Shown: positions 17,744 through 26,645 of the stretch, one piece after another
Layout: each line of letters starts with the position of its first letter
Position numbering within the stretch: position 1 is the stretch's first letter
Assembly: GCA_937980645.1 (NCBI GenBank)
Contig: CALJPQ010000028.1
Coordinates: forward strand, 1-62,919
Direction: 5' to 3'
DNA length: 62,919 nt
Source of the DNA: an uncultured Saprospiraceae bacterium
Lineage (GTDB): Bacteria > Bacteroidota > Bacteroidia > Chitinophagales > Saprospiraceae
Notes under the pieces: model-generated
The model's input: the letters and a program-made list of their open reading frames with translations, nothing else
The model's database searches: none
What the model was told of the DNA's origin: nothing
Position numbers and translations under genes: made by a program

Positions 17744-18493
17744 TCAGAGGATAGGGTATGGATACCGAACATCGGTAAGGGCCAGGCCTTGCGCCGGTGC
17801 ACTCAGGGCCTTGGTTAGGGGTATCTGCTCTTCCAGTGCTTGCTGCACTGCTTCGAGCGAAAGGGTTCCATTCCCGACACCTAAGCAGGTACCTACAATA
17901 AGGCGCACCATGCCGCGCAGGAAACGATTGGCCGCAATGTGGAACACCAGCTGCTCTTCGCTGGACAGGTATTGCCAGCGCGCCAGGCGTATGGCACAGC
18001 GATAGTGGTCGTTGCCGCCGTCAGTTTTGCAAAAAGGCAAAAAGGCCTCGTATTGAGGGAGCAAATCGGCCACCGCCTGCAGAACACCTATATCTATATG
18101 GGCTGCACGCGGGTACAGCCAGGCAGTTTCTAAAACGAAGGGGTCTTTGCGCAGCGCAATATGATAATGATAATGCCGCTCTGTAGCGTCGTAGCGCGCA
18201 TGCGCATTTGCGGGCATGGCTTTCACGGTGTAAACCGCGATGTCGTTGGGCAATATGCCATTGATGTTTTGCAAAAACGTCTCCGGCAGGTCACCCTCGG
18301 CGTCGAAGTGGGCCACATAGTAGCGCGCATGCACGCCGGCATCCGTTCGGCCGCAGCCCACTACCTCAATGGACTGGCGCAACAACACCGACAGCGCCTT
18401 TTCCAGTACCTCCTGCACGCTCAGTGCGTTAGACTGACGCTGCCAGCCCGCATATCGAGTGCCGCGATAGGCCAGAGAAAGAAAATAGCGCAT
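17744..18493 (-). CDS. truA: tRNA pseudouridine(38-40) synthase
   Basis: A 249-residue enzyme that isomerises uridines 38-40 in the anticodon stem-loop. The catalytic aspartate is in GRTDAGVHA (near residues 48-56); ARYDATERHYHY and NRFLRGMVRLIVGTCLGVG are further family landmarks. The ATG at 18493 is chosen over one four codons upstream, since MRYFLSLAYRGTRYAGWQ is the standard N-terminus. Length is normal. It is on the same strand as usp, with 79 bases between them. Confidence 0.93.
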   Translation of the reverse strand: MRYFLSLAYRGTRYAGWQRQSNALSVQEVLEKALSVLLRQSIEVVGCGRTDAGVHARYYVAHFDAEGDLPETFLQNINGILPNDIAVYTVKAMPANAHARYDATERHYHYHIALRKDPFVLETAWLYPRAAHIDIGVLQAVADLLPQYEAFLPFCKTDGGNDHYRCAIRLARWQYLSSEEQLVFHIAANRFLRGMVRLIVGTCLGVGNGTLSLEAVQQALEEQIPLTKALSAPAQGLALTDVRYPYPIL

Positions 18494-18600
18494 AAGCCTC
18501 TGCAAAAACGGCGCCGCAAAGCACCCGGTGCAAAGATGGCGTTAACGCCAAAAAGACAGCATCAAGCTATCTAAAAGAAGCCTCAGCGCTGCTGGGCGGC

Positions 18601-19035
18601 TCAATTCAGAAATCTAGAAAGCGTGCCCTCAAAGTCATCACACTCGATCACCAAAGCCCGCACAACCGCCGCAAAGTACGACTCGTTGAGCAGCTGCAGC
18701 TCGGCGTTGTGCATGCAAGAATACATATATTTACCGCTGATCTTTTCGATGCACCAAAAACCTACCTTGCGCTCGGCATTGCGCTGCAACAGCAGGGTAG
18801 AAAGCAGATGCGGGATGTTTTGATCCGAGTCGAAAGCAGCCACGCTGGGTACCGAAAACTCTACTGTGGACTCGTATCGAAGAATGAAAAGCGTTTGCTG
18901 TCGGCCGGAGTCCATGTTGAAACGCAGCACAGCGCGATTATTATCCAAGTCGGCAATTTTCCAGCCGATGGAGCCGCAGTACCGCTGAATAGTGGTAGCG
19001 AAATTGACACCAGAGAAAAGATTTTCAAAAGACAT
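18601..19035 (-). CDS. Conserved hypothetical protein, YbjN/chaperone-like
   Basis: A 144-residue soluble protein without signal peptide or membrane segment. The pattern (GWKIADLDNNRAVLRFNM, then a beta strand-rich middle and C-terminal helices with LNESYFAAVVRALV) resembles the YbjN / type III secretion chaperone-like fold, but the resemblance is weak and I would not assign a function. It lies between truA and tRNA-Lys on the minus strand, about 100 bases from truA. Confidence 0.6.
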   Translation of the reverse strand: MSFENLFSGVNFATTIQRYCGSIGWKIADLDNNRAVLRFNMDSGRQQTLFILRYESTVEFSVPSVAAFDSDQNIPHLLSTLLLQRNAERKVGFWCIEKISGKYMYSCMHNAELQLLNESYFAAVVRALVIECDDFEGTLSRFLN

Positions 19036-19280
19036 GATAGAATGGTTTAGTGCATGAATGAGGGCACTTTGAAATCAATTTCGTAAAGTGGTCGAAAAAT
19101 ACGCTTTTGTATTACTCAGGTGTCTTAAACCCAAAAAATAACAAAAGGTTTACGGCTCGGGATGGTTGTATGGCGCGGCATCAAGTGCTCGATACAAGAG
19201 GGCTTGCTTTTGCTACCGGGGGCGTATGGTTCTCATCCAGTATCTTGTTTTTCAATCTACTACAGCAATAGAAAAACACA

Positions 19281-19313
19281 CAGCCCTCGCAAGCCAGAAG
19301 CTCACGAGGGCTG
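19281..19313 (-). terminator. Terminator after tRNA-Lys
   Basis: Perfect nine-base inverted repeat CAGCCCTCG / CGAGGGCTG with a 15-base loop, followed on the minus strand by TGTGTTTTTC. It starts 11 bases beyond the 3' end of the tRNA. Confidence 0.8.
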
Positions 19314-19324
19314 ATGTATCGTTG

Positions 19325-19397
19325 TGATCCCGATGGGACTCGAACCCATGACACCTTGATTAAAAGTCAAGTGCTCTACCGCCTGAGCTACGGGATC
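19325..19397 (-). tRNA. tRNA-Lys (UUU)
   Basis: A 73-nt tRNA on the minus strand. The acceptor stem is GATCCCG (5') paired with CGGGATC, with discriminator A. The D arm is AGCTCAGGCGGTAGAGC, the anticodon stem CTTGA/TCAAG with loop CTTTTAA (anticodon TTT at 19362-19364), and the T arm ATGGGTTCGAGTCCCAT. CCA is not encoded. All stems pair. Confidence 0.97.
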
Positions 19398-19412
19398 GTC
19401 CAAAAACGGCTG

Positions 19413-19420
19413 CAAAGGTA
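19413..19420 (-). promoter_or_regulatory. Promoter -7 element of tRNA-Lys
   Basis: TACCTTTG on the minus strand, matching TAnnTTTG, 15 bases before the 5' end of the mature tRNA. No good -33 element at normal spacing was found. Confidence 0.5.
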
Positions 19421-19670
19421 AGCCTGTAATCCTCAACTCCATGCGCTATTCTCCAAAAAAAATTTGGAACGCTGTGGTGCACCCGCCTATTCAACCAGAT
19501 TTTTTAATGTTTTTATAAACAACATCCGCGCTTTAGAAGTTCAAAACGTGGTGTTTGGGTTTATTTTTTTCAAAAAAATCACCAACGCCGTCGCGAAAAG
19601 CGACCTTTGCCCCTGAAGCAACGCCATTGTTCCACTGCCCCGAAAGAGGGGCCTAAAAACTTCCTGACGT

Positions 19671-20048
19671 ATGGAATCGAAAAGACAGAAACAGGTAGGC
19701 GAATTGATCCGGCGGCATTTCAGCATGATCCTGATGGAAGAGGGCAGCCTCATTTACGGCCGCGATAAATTGGTAACGGTAACCGACGTCCGGATGACGC
19801 CCGACCTTCTGACGGCCAGAGTTTACATTAGCGTTTACGGCACCGAAAACAAGCAGGAAGTGATTTTGGAAATGGAGGAAAATCTGGCCCGCTTGCGCCA
19901 TGCCTTGGGCAACCGCATCGGCAAAAGTCTGCGCCGTGTGCCGCAACTGGCCTTCTTCCTGGACGACACCGTGGATGAGATGTATCGCGTGGAGGCTTTA
20001 CTCAATCGCATCCAGCAGGAAGACAGCAATTTGAAGTCGTCGTCGTAA
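19671..20048 (+). CDS. rbfA: Ribosome-binding factor A
   Basis: A 125-residue 30S maturation factor with a type II KH fold. It begins [19 protein letters not shown] and contains [21 protein letters not shown] and [18 protein letters not shown], all standard RbfA segments, the last including the LDD motif near the C-terminus. It is followed eight bases later by nadD and is probably co-transcribed. The acidic/serine C-terminal tail is short and unremarkable. Confidence 0.93.
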   Translation: MESKRQKQVGELIRRHFSMILMEEGSLIYGRDKLVTVTDVRMTPDLLTARVYISVYGTENKQEVILEMEENLARLRHALGNRIGKSLRRVPQLAFFLDDTVDEMYRVEALLNRIQQEDSNLKSSS

Positions 20049-20056
20049 GGTTTGCC

Positions 20057-20629
20057 ATGAAAATTGGGCTGTTTTTTGGCTCTTTCAACCCCATTCACAT
20101 TGGGCACCTAATCATTGCCAATTACATGGCCACCCAGACCGACTTAGATAAGGTGTGGCTGGTCGTCAGTCCGCAAAACCCGCTCAAACCTCGCTCCTCT
20201 TTGGCGCGCGACCACGACCGGCTGCACTTAGTGCGGCTCGGCATCGGCGACAACCCCCTGCTCGAAGCCTCCAGTGTCGAATTTGGCTTGCCACGCCCCT
20301 CCTACACCGTGGACACGCTCGCCTATTTGTGGGAGAAATACCCCAACCGCCAATTTGCCCTCATCATGGGCGGCGACAACCTGGCTACCCTGCACCTGTG
20401 GAAAAACTACGAAGTGCTGCTTGAGCGCTGCGACATCTACGTATATCGTCGCCCCTCTACGGAAATGGGCGCTTTGGCACAGCATCCGCGGGTGCGCATC
20501 TGCCCAGCACCACTACTCGACATCTCCTCCACTTACATCCGCGAGTGCCTGCGCAACGGCAAATCGGTGCGCTACTTAGTGCCCGACCCCGTGCTGGAGT
20601 ACTTAGAGAACAGCAACCTGTACCGCTGA
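20057..20629 (+). CDS. nadD: Nicotinate-nucleotide adenylyltransferase
   Basis: A 190-residue nucleotidyltransferase of NAD synthesis. The N-terminal [15 protein letters not shown] holds the HxGH-type motif (HIGH), followed by [10 protein letters not shown], the substrate loop. The C-terminal [28 protein letters not shown] contains the ISSTxIR motif. The length is standard for bacterial NadD. A bulged hairpin at about 20632-20675 may terminate the rbfA-nadD transcript. Confidence 0.93.
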   Translation: MKIGLFFGSFNPIHIGHLIIANYMATQTDLDKVWLVVSPQNPLKPRSSLARDHDRLHLVRLGIGDNPLLEASSVEFGLPRPSYTVDTLAYLWEKYPNRQFALIMGGDNLATLHLWKNYEVLLERCDIYVYRRPSTEMGALAQHPRVRICPAPLLDISSTYIRECLRNGKSVRYLVPDPVLEYLENSNLYR

Positions 20630-20690
20630 CACCTGCAACCCGCCGGGTAGCATTTGGGTTTTGCAGGCAAAACGGCTGCGCACCAAAACG

Positions 20691-20698
20691 TACCTTTG
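20691..20698 (+). promoter_or_regulatory. Promoter -7 element of acyl-CoA dehydrogenase gene
   Basis: TACCTTTG, matching TAnnTTTG, 48 bases upstream of the ATG at 20747. A TTTTG lies further upstream at about 20660, more distant than the usual spacing. Confidence 0.45.
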
Positions 20699-20746
20699 CG
20701 CCGCTGAAGCCAGCTATTTATTTCTGTTTACAAAACTTCCGTTGAA

Positions 20747-21970
20747 ATGATGCACGAAAACGGCATAAATACCGCCAACACAAAGCGCTCTGCCCGCGAA
20801 GACCGCTACCAACACCACGACTACTACAACGTGGACGAATTGCTCTCGCCCGAACACCTGCTGGCCCGCGACGCCGTGCGCGAGTGGGTTAAGGCTGAAG
20901 TCAGCCCCATCATTGAGGACTATGCCAACCGGGCCGAATGCCCCACGCACCTATTCAAAGGTCTGGCCGAAATTGGCGCCTTTGGCCCCAGCATACCTGC
21001 CGAGTACGGCGGCGGCGGCATGGACGAAATTGCCTACGGCGTCATCATGCAAGAACTCGAACGCGGCGACTCCGGTGTGCGCTCGATGGCGTCGGTACAA
21101 GGGTCGCTGGTCATGTATCCCATCTACAAATACGGCTCTGAAGAGCAGCGCCGCCACTACCTGCCCAAATTGGCCTCAGGCGAGTTCATCGGCTGCTTTG
21201 GCCTCACTGAACCCGACCACGGCTCCAACCCGTCGGGCATGGTAACTAACGTGCGCGACGACGGCGACGCCTATATCCTCAACGGCGCCAAAATGTGGAT
21301 CACCAACTCGCCTGTGGCCGATATTGCCGTTGTGTGGGCCAAGCGCGAAGATGGGCGGGTTATCGGCCTCATCGTCGAGCGCGGCATGAAAGGCTTCTCT
21401 ACGCCCGAAATTCACGGCAAATGGTCGCTGCGCGCCAGCATCACCGGCGAACTGGTCTTCGAGGACGTGCGCGTGCCGAAGAAGAACGTCCTGCCCGGTG
21501 TCGAGGGCATGCGTGGCCCCCTCAGCTGCCTGACCAAAGCCCGCTACGGCATCGCTTGGGGCGCTATTGGCGCTGCCTTAGACTGCTACGACTCCGCCCT
21601 GCGCTACTCCAAAGAGCGCATCCAATTTGGCAAGCCCATCGGCGCCTTCCAGCTAACGCAAAAGAAACTGGCCGAAATGATCACCGAGATCACCAAGGCC
21701 CAGCTGCTTGCCTGGCGTCTGGGTACCTTAGCCAACGCCGGCAAGGCCACGCCCGCTCAGGTTTCGATGGCCAAGCGCAACAACGTCATGATGGCCTTAG
21801 AAGTCGCCCGCGAAGCCCGCCAGATACACGGCGGCATGGGCATTACCAACGAATACCCCGTCATGCGCCACATGATGAACCTGGAAACCGTGCTCACCTA
21901 CGAAGGCACCCATGATATCCACCTGCTCATCACCGGCCACGACGTTACCGGCTTCGATGCCTTCAAATAA
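20747..21970 (+). CDS. Acyl-CoA dehydrogenase, glutaryl-CoA dehydrogenase type
   Basis: A 407-residue FAD enzyme. Landmarks are CFGLTEPDHGSNPSGM (FAD and substrate binding), WITNSPVADIAVVWAK, RIQFGKPIGAFQL, ARQIHGGMGI, and TYEGTHDIH near residue 388, whose glutamate is the catalytic base position of GCDH and short/medium-chain enzymes. The N-terminal LAEIGAFGPSIPAEYGG and the MASVQGSLVMYPIYKYGSEEQ segment closely follow glutaryl-CoA dehydrogenases, which oxidise and decarboxylate glutaryl-CoA to crotonyl-CoA in lysine/tryptophan breakdown. Two adjacent ATGs (20747, 20750) are possible. It is monocistronic with a terminator downstream. Substrate specificity is the uncertain part. Confidence 0.88.
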   Translation: MMHENGINTANTKRSAREDRYQHHDYYNVDELLSPEHLLARDAVREWVKAEVSPIIEDYANRAECPTHLFKGLAEIGAFGPSIPAEYGGGGMDEIAYGVIMQELERGDSGVRSMASVQGSLVMYPIYKYGSEEQRRHYLPKLASGEFIGCFGLTEPDHGSNPSGMVTNVRDDGDAYILNGAKMWITNSPVADIAVVWAKREDGRVIGLIVERGMKGFSTPEIHGKWSLRASITGELVFEDVRVPKKNVLPGVEGMRGPLSCLTKARYGIAWGAIGAALDCYDSALRYSKERIQFGKPIGAFQLTQKKLAEMITEITKAQLLAWRLGTLANAGKATPAQVSMAKRNNVMMALEVAREARQIHGGMGITNEYPVMRHMMNLETVLTYEGTHDIHLLITGHDVTGFDAFK

Positions 21971-22033
21971 CAAAAGGTATTTCGGCCCACTTGACGACCT
22001 TAGGGCCATAAAAACACGGAAAGCATCGTTTTT

Positions 22034-22065
22034 AGGGCGGGCCTCTGCGTGCGGAGGCGCGCCCT
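22034..22065 (+). terminator. Terminator hairpin after acyl-CoA dehydrogenase
   Basis: AGGGCGGGCCTC (22034-22045) pairs with GAGGCGCGCCCT (22054-22065) with one mismatch and an eight-base loop, followed by TGCGCTTTCTG. It is a stable hairpin but has only a weak T tract. Confidence 0.6.
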
Positions 22066-22136
22066 TGCGCTTTCTGCCCCGCCAATTTCGGCACGATTTT
22101 ACAGGCGTTCTCGGACGATAAAAACGCAAACAGAAT

Positions 22137-23321
22137 ATGCTACTGAAAACAAAAGCACTTTGGACGCTGATGGCAGGCATGGCACTTCCTCTCCTGCTGC
22201 TGGCTCAGAAAGAAATACCTCTAAACAATGCCTCTTTTGAGGATGCGCCCACGGCAGGCAAGACCCCTCAGGGCTGGTACAACTGCGGTGCTCCTGAAGA
22301 AACGCCACCCGATATTCAGCCCGGCGCCTTCGGCGTAACGAAAGCACCCAACCACGGCAAAACATACGTGGGCTTAGTGGTGCGCGACAACGAAACCAAC
22401 GAAGCCATAGGCCAGCGCCTGACTCGCCCGCTGGAAGCCAACGAATGCTATGAGTTCTCTGTGGACCTGTGCCGCTCCGAGACTTACATCAGCCTCAGCC
22501 GCACCACAGGTGAAATGGTCAACTATGCTACGCCCGTCGTGCTGCGCATCTGGGGCGGAAACGGCTACTGCGATAAAGGCGAAATGCTCTACGAAACCAA
22601 CGTCATCACGACCACCCGATGGCTCACCTACACCTTCCGCCTGCACCCCAAACGCGGCAATCACAACTACCTGACCATTGAAGCCTACTATAAAACGCCC
22701 ACGCTCTTCCCCTACAACGGCAACGTCTTGCTCGACAACGCCACGCCCATCCGGCAAATTGATTGCAACCTCCCCCCCATGGTAGAAAGCCCACCGCCGC
22801 CACCGCCCGCGGAGGTACTGGCCGATAAGGCCAAAAAAGGCCCTGAACAACCGCAATCAGCAGAGCGAGCACCTGCTCGACCGTCCACGAGCCCTGTGGT
22901 CGCTGCTTCTGCACCTGCGGCGCCGCCGCCCGTAGTGGAGACCATCAACCGCAGCGCCCTCCGAAAAGGCTCCACCTTCCAGCTGCGCAACCTCTATTTC
23001 GACGCCGACAAGTACACCATAAAAGAGGAGTGTATCCCTGCCCTAGAGACCGTCTATCGGTTTTTGATGGAAAATCCGGACGTTGTCATTGAAGTAGGCG
23101 GCCATACCAACAACCGCCCCTCCGACGACTTCGCCCAAACCCTCTCCAACGACCGCGCCAAGGCCGTAGCCGACTGGCTCATCGGAAAAGGCATCCCCAA
23201 AGAGCGCGTGCAGTACAAAGGCTACGGCAAAACCCAGCCCATTGACACCAACCTCACCCCCGAGGGCAGAAAGCGCAACCAGCGTGTGGAGTTCAAAATC
23301 CTGTCCATGCGCGAAAATTGA
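22137..23321 (+). CDS. OmpA-family protein with N-terminal jelly-roll domain (copy 1)
   Basis: A 394-residue envelope protein: signal peptide (cleavage near LLAQK), a beta-sandwich domain at about residues 25-205 starting NNASFEDAP and including VVLRIWGGNGYC, a Pro/Ala-rich linker at about 220-265, and a C-terminal OmpA-like peptidoglycan-binding domain (LRNLYFDADKYTI to NQRVEFKIL). In the OmpA domain VEVGGHTNN-like (EVGGHTNNRPSDD) and LSNDRAKAVADWLI carry the conserved Asp and Arg that hold diaminopimelate. The N-terminal domain has the look of a galactose-binding/CBM-type fold. The next gene is a clear paralogue. A strong terminator separates them. Confidence 0.82.
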   Translation: MLLKTKALWTLMAGMALPLLLLAQKEIPLNNASFEDAPTAGKTPQGWYNCGAPEETPPDIQPGAFGVTKAPNHGKTYVGLVVRDNETNEAIGQRLTRPLEANECYEFSVDLCRSETYISLSRTTGEMVNYATPVVLRIWGGNGYCDKGEMLYETNVITTTRWLTYTFRLHPKRGNHNYLTIEAYYKTPTLFPYNGNVLLDNATPIRQIDCNLPPMVESPPPPPPAEVLADKAKKGPEQPQSAERAPARPSTSPVVAASAPAAPPPVVETINRSALRKGSTFQLRNLYFDADKYTIKEECIPALETVYRFLMENPDVVIEVGGHTNNRPSDDFAQTLSNDRAKAVADWLIGKGIPKERVQYKGYGKTQPIDTNLTPEGRKRNQRVEFKILSMREN

Positions 23322-23346
23322 AAACACCGCGCCGACAACCCACTCA

Positions 23347-23390
23347 GCCCGCCTCGCCCCAGAGACACCTTTGGCGAGGCGGGCCTTTTA
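23347..23390 (+). terminator. Rho-independent terminator between the OmpA paralogues
   Basis: Perfect 12-base inverted repeat GCCCGCCTCGCC (23347-23358) / GGCGAGGCGGGC (23373-23384) with a 14-base loop, followed by CTTTTA. It lies 25 bases after the stop codon of copy 1. Confidence 0.85.
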
Positions 23391-23477
23391 CGCACGCAGG
23401 TGCCATTGCCCTCCAAGACCACAGAACACGACACCTGAAACCGGAATTTCTTCATCACCACTCTAAAGCGAAAAAAC

Positions 23478-24656
23478 ATGCTGCCAGTCAGGAAAATCCT
23501 ATGTGCATCCTTTGCAGGCGTCGTGTTTCCCTGCCTCCTTCTCGCCCAAAAAGAAATCCGGCTGAAAAACCCCTCTTTCGAGGATATTCCCGCGCACAGC
23601 CACACGCCGCAGGACTGGTTCAACTGCGGCCACCCCGGAGAGTCGCCCCCCGACGTGCAGCCCGGTGCCTTTAACGTAACCCGACTACCCAGCCACGGAA
23701 GGACGTACTTAGGCATGGTCGTGCGCGACAACGAAACCAATGAGTCGGTCGGACAGCGCCTGTCTGCTCCCTTAGAAGCCAACAAATGCTACGAGTTCAC
23801 CATAGACCTGTGCCGCTCTGAACACTACCTCAGCCTCAGCCGCGCCACCGCACAGCCGGCCAACTACTCCGAACCCGTCGTCCTGCGCATCTGGGGCGGT
23901 AACGGCTATTGCCAAAAGAGTGAATTGCTCTACAAAACGGAAGCCATTACTAACACGCGCTGGCACCCTTACTACTTCCAGCTGCGCCCCAAGTACGGCA
24001 ACTACCAATACCTGACCCTGGAGGCCTTCTACAAAACACCTACACTGCTGCCCTACAACGGCAATATCCTGCTCGACAACGCCTCTACTATACGTCAAAT
24101 CTTCTGCGAAACACCCATTGCAGCCCGAAAACCCTCCCTACAGCCACCCGACACCAAACCCGTGCAAACAGCCAAAGGAGCTGACCCAACACCCGCACAG
24201 CCGCAGGGCCGCCCCTCGGCACCAGACTCTGCGACTTCGGCACCGCCAACCGTATCTGTTCCCAATGAAGAAACGCTCCTCTCCCGCAGCACACTCCGGG
24301 AAGGCGCCACGTTCCAGTTGAATAACCTCTACTTCGATGCCGATAAATGCGCCATTAAAGACGTCTGCCTGCCCGCTTTAGAGGCCGTCTATCGCTTCTT
24401 GATAGAAAACTCTGACGTCATTATCGAAGTGGGCGGCCACACCAACGAACTACCCACCTACGACGATGCCATGACGCTCTCCATCAACCGCGCAAAAGCC
24501 GTAGCCGATTGGCTCATCGGAAAAGGCATACCCAAAGAGCGCATCCTGTACAAGGGCTACGGAAAAACCCGACCCATAGACAGCAGTATGACTGACGAAG
24601 CGCACCGACGAAACCAACGGGTCGAGTTCAAAATCATCTCCATGAGCGATCATTGA
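23478..24656 (+). CDS. OmpA-family protein with N-terminal jelly-roll domain (copy 2)
   Basis: A 392-residue paralogue of the preceding gene with the same order of parts: signal peptide, NPSFEDIP-starting beta-sandwich, low-complexity linker (about residues 215-265), OmpA domain (NNLYFDADKCAI to NQRVEFKII). Many blocks are identical between the copies, such as WFNCG/WYNCG, VVRDNETNE, RIWGGNGYC and ADWLIGKGIPKERI/V, while the linkers have diverged fully. This is a tandem duplication, probably old enough for the linkers to drift. The copies have separate promoters, given the terminator between them. Expected in the periplasm, bound to peptidoglycan. Confidence 0.82.
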   Translation: MLPVRKILCASFAGVVFPCLLLAQKEIRLKNPSFEDIPAHSHTPQDWFNCGHPGESPPDVQPGAFNVTRLPSHGRTYLGMVVRDNETNESVGQRLSAPLEANKCYEFTIDLCRSEHYLSLSRATAQPANYSEPVVLRIWGGNGYCQKSELLYKTEAITNTRWHPYYFQLRPKYGNYQYLTLEAFYKTPTLLPYNGNILLDNASTIRQIFCETPIAARKPSLQPPDTKPVQTAKGADPTPAQPQGRPSAPDSATSAPPTVSVPNEETLLSRSTLREGATFQLNNLYFDADKCAIKDVCLPALEAVYRFLIENSDVIIEVGGHTNELPTYDDAMTLSINRAKAVADWLIGKGIPKERILYKGYGKTRPIDSSMTDEAHRRNQRVEFKIISMSDH

Positions 24657-25033
24657 GCAATCGCAGCCCGAAGCGCTTTGCCCGGCAAATTAGGCTGTGC
24701 TGAAATCCACGGCAAAAAATTTACAGCCTCAAGCAGCGCCCGCCCAGGGCCGTTCGTTCTCTCCTTGCACTGTCTTCGGGCGCGCACTCATCACCGACTT
24801 CAACCTTTCGTTAATCCTGACCAATCTTTGCTCTTCACTAACCATGATAGCCACCATCTCCTACACCATCCTGCTGGCCGCCATTTACGTCGCTCGTAAA
24901 GTCGTCATTACCGCCAAAGAAAGCGAAACGCCGTAGGCAAACCCGCACACCACCCGCCCTCAGGAAAAAAACTCCGCAAGTGCGCTCCTTCAGCTACTTT
25001 TGGGCTGATTACTCTTACCAATCACCCGAGCGC
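24657..25033 (+). other. Spacer with possible 30-residue membrane peptide
   Basis: No standard-sized gene fits this 377-base stretch. An ATG at 24844 opens a 30-codon frame ending at 24936 that encodes one hydrophobic helix (SYTILLAAIYVA) followed by a basic-then-polar tail (RKVVITAKESE). This is the composition of a small single-pass membrane protein with the tail inside the cytoplasm. No homologue is known to me, and the frame could be chance. The rest shows nothing recognisable. Confidence 0.3.
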
Positions 25034-25447
25034 ATGACTTACCGAACGCTTTTTTCTTATCTCTCCCTTTTCCTGCTCCTCGTTTCCTTGTCGGCCTGCA
25101 GCGCACAAAAGAAACTGCAGCGACGCCTGACGGGTACGTGGAACGTTACGCGCTACGAAATCCTGTACCCCTCCGGGCAGCGCGAAGAGACCTTCAACGT
25201 CGGCACTGTCGTCTTCAACCGCGACGGCAGCGGCGACAACGACATGCCCATCCTGACGCGCAATATCCGCACGCCCGATACACGCCGGTTCTCCTGGAAA
25301 AACACCGACCAGAGCGTAACCATCATCAGCGAAAACACTTTTCTGGCCAAAGCATGGCTTATTATTGAGAATCGCCGTACTCGTCAGGTGTGGCGTTCTA
25401 CTACTAACGAACTGATCCAGACCATGGAACTGCAGAAGGTGCGATAA
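25034..25447 (+). CDS. Lipocalin-like lipoprotein
   Basis: A 137-residue protein. The ATG at 25034 is chosen because the signal peptide then runs MTYRTLFSYLSLFLLLVSLSAC, with lipobox LSAC and lipidated Cys22. The mature part begins LTGTWNVTRYEILYPSG, the GxW motif of the lipocalin-like domains common in Bacteroidota, followed by regular beta strands and a GDND turn. Such proteins are small outer membrane lipoproteins of unknown ligand. It lies between the OmpA pair and an FAD oxidoreductase that converges on it. Confidence 0.72.
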   Translation: MTYRTLFSYLSLFLLLVSLSACSAQKKLQRRLTGTWNVTRYEILYPSGQREETFNVGTVVFNRDGSGDNDMPILTRNIRTPDTRRFSWKNTDQSVTIISENTFLAKAWLIIENRRTRQVWRSTTNELIQTMELQKVR

Positions 25448-25462
25448 GCAGGCATCGCCCGC

Positions 25463-26608
25463 CTACAGACTGAGCAGCCGCTCGGCCCCCTCTTCACCGA
25501 TGAGTGTGCCAATGGCTACGCCCATGCCGCTGAGGCGCACGGCGACCACCACGTGCTTTGAGTATTGCTCTACGACAGGTTTCTTCACCGGCCCCAGCCC
25601 CAAGATGCCCGTCCACCAGGCATCCACCTCGATGGGTTGGCCTGGGCAAATGATGGTTTTCAGCAGCTGCACTAAGGCGCTGCGGATGAGCTCGTTTGGG
25701 CCAAATTCGCTGGTGGTTTCGGTCGAGTTGTCCAGATGGCGCCCGCCGCCCAGCAGGATGCGCCCGTCCACATCGCGGAAATAGTAGTAGCCGCGGTCGT
25801 AGTGGAAGCAGCCACGTATCTTGAGAGCGGGAATGGGGTGCGTGATGAGCACCTGGTTGCGCGCTGGCGTAACCTCCAGGTCGGGCATTAGCTGGCGGGC
25901 AAAGCCGTTGACGGCCACCAGCACACGCGGCACGCGAAGCGTCCAGCCGACGCTCGTTTGCAGTTCGACACCGCAGGAAGAGTCCTCCAACCGCTCAATG
26001 TGTATGCCGTTAAAGATGCGGATACCCGCCTGCGCCGCTAATTGCAGCAGGCGGGCCATCATTTTGCCCGTATGTACCTGCCCTTCAGGTCGGTTGAGGA
26101 TCAAATGCGCTGCGCCACGGAAGCCAAAATCGCGCAAGCGCTCATCAGCTACCACGTAAGGTGCCGGATGCCCCGTAATGGCGCCCACGACGCGATTGAA
26201 ATGCGGCATACGCTCGCAGCATTCCCGAAAAACCTCTTCCTCTTCTTCAGTGAAGATCTCGAAGCCGCCATTTTGCTCAAAATCCATGTAGGCATCGCTC
26301 ACCAGCTGGCGCAGGCGCTGCAGGCCGCGCCAGCGCTTTTCCACTACGGCAAAGACCTCGTCTTCCGACAGGTGCGTCATATCATCTATGAGTTCGCTCA
26401 TGGAGCCGTAGCAGGCAAAACCCGCGTTGCGGGTGCTGGCTCCGGCCGGCAGGGTGCCGCGTTCCAGTACCGCTATCTTCAGGCCCGGCTGCGTGCGCTT
26501 GAGGTGCAGGGCCGCCGAAAGCCCCACCAAGCCGCTGCCAATGATGGCCACATCGAAGTCCTTGAAAAACGTCTCGCGCTCCCAATAACTGAGGTTGTAT
26601 TTCAGCAT
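25463..26608 (-). CDS. FAD-dependent oxidoreductase (DAO family)
   Basis: A 381-residue flavoprotein. Near the N-terminus is the dinucleotide-binding VAIIGSGLVGLSAALHL, then a FAD-contact segment GASTRNAGFACYGS. The C-terminal IGLPGV-type strand is replaced by VAVRLSGMGVAIGTLIGEEGA. The fold is the D-amino-acid oxidase/glycine oxidase type (PF01266), whose members oxidise C-N bonds of amino acids, sarcosine or similar amines. No signal peptide, so cytoplasmic. The substrate cannot be told from sequence. It appears monocistronic, 37 bases downstream of the start of nothing else on its strand but following the beta-helix gene's 5' neighbour in the opposite order. Confidence 0.8.
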   Translation of the reverse strand: MLKYNLSYWERETFFKDFDVAIIGSGLVGLSAALHLKRTQPGLKIAVLERGTLPAGASTRNAGFACYGSMSELIDDMTHLSEDEVFAVVEKRWRGLQRLRQLVSDAYMDFEQNGGFEIFTEEEEEVFRECCERMPHFNRVVGAITGHPAPYVVADERLRDFGFRGAAHLILNRPEGQVHTGKMMARLLQLAAQAGIRIFNGIHIERLEDSSCGVELQTSVGWTLRVPRVLVAVNGFARQLMPDLEVTPARNQVLITHPIPALKIRGCFHYDRGYYYFRDVDGRILLGGGRHLDNSTETTSEFGPNELIRSALVQLLKTIICPGQPIEVDAWWTGILGLGPVKKPVVEQYSKHVVVAVRLSGMGVAIGTLIGEEGAERLLSL

Positions 26609-26645
26609 AAACCTGGTAATCGTCGGATGATGACAAAAAACAGCG

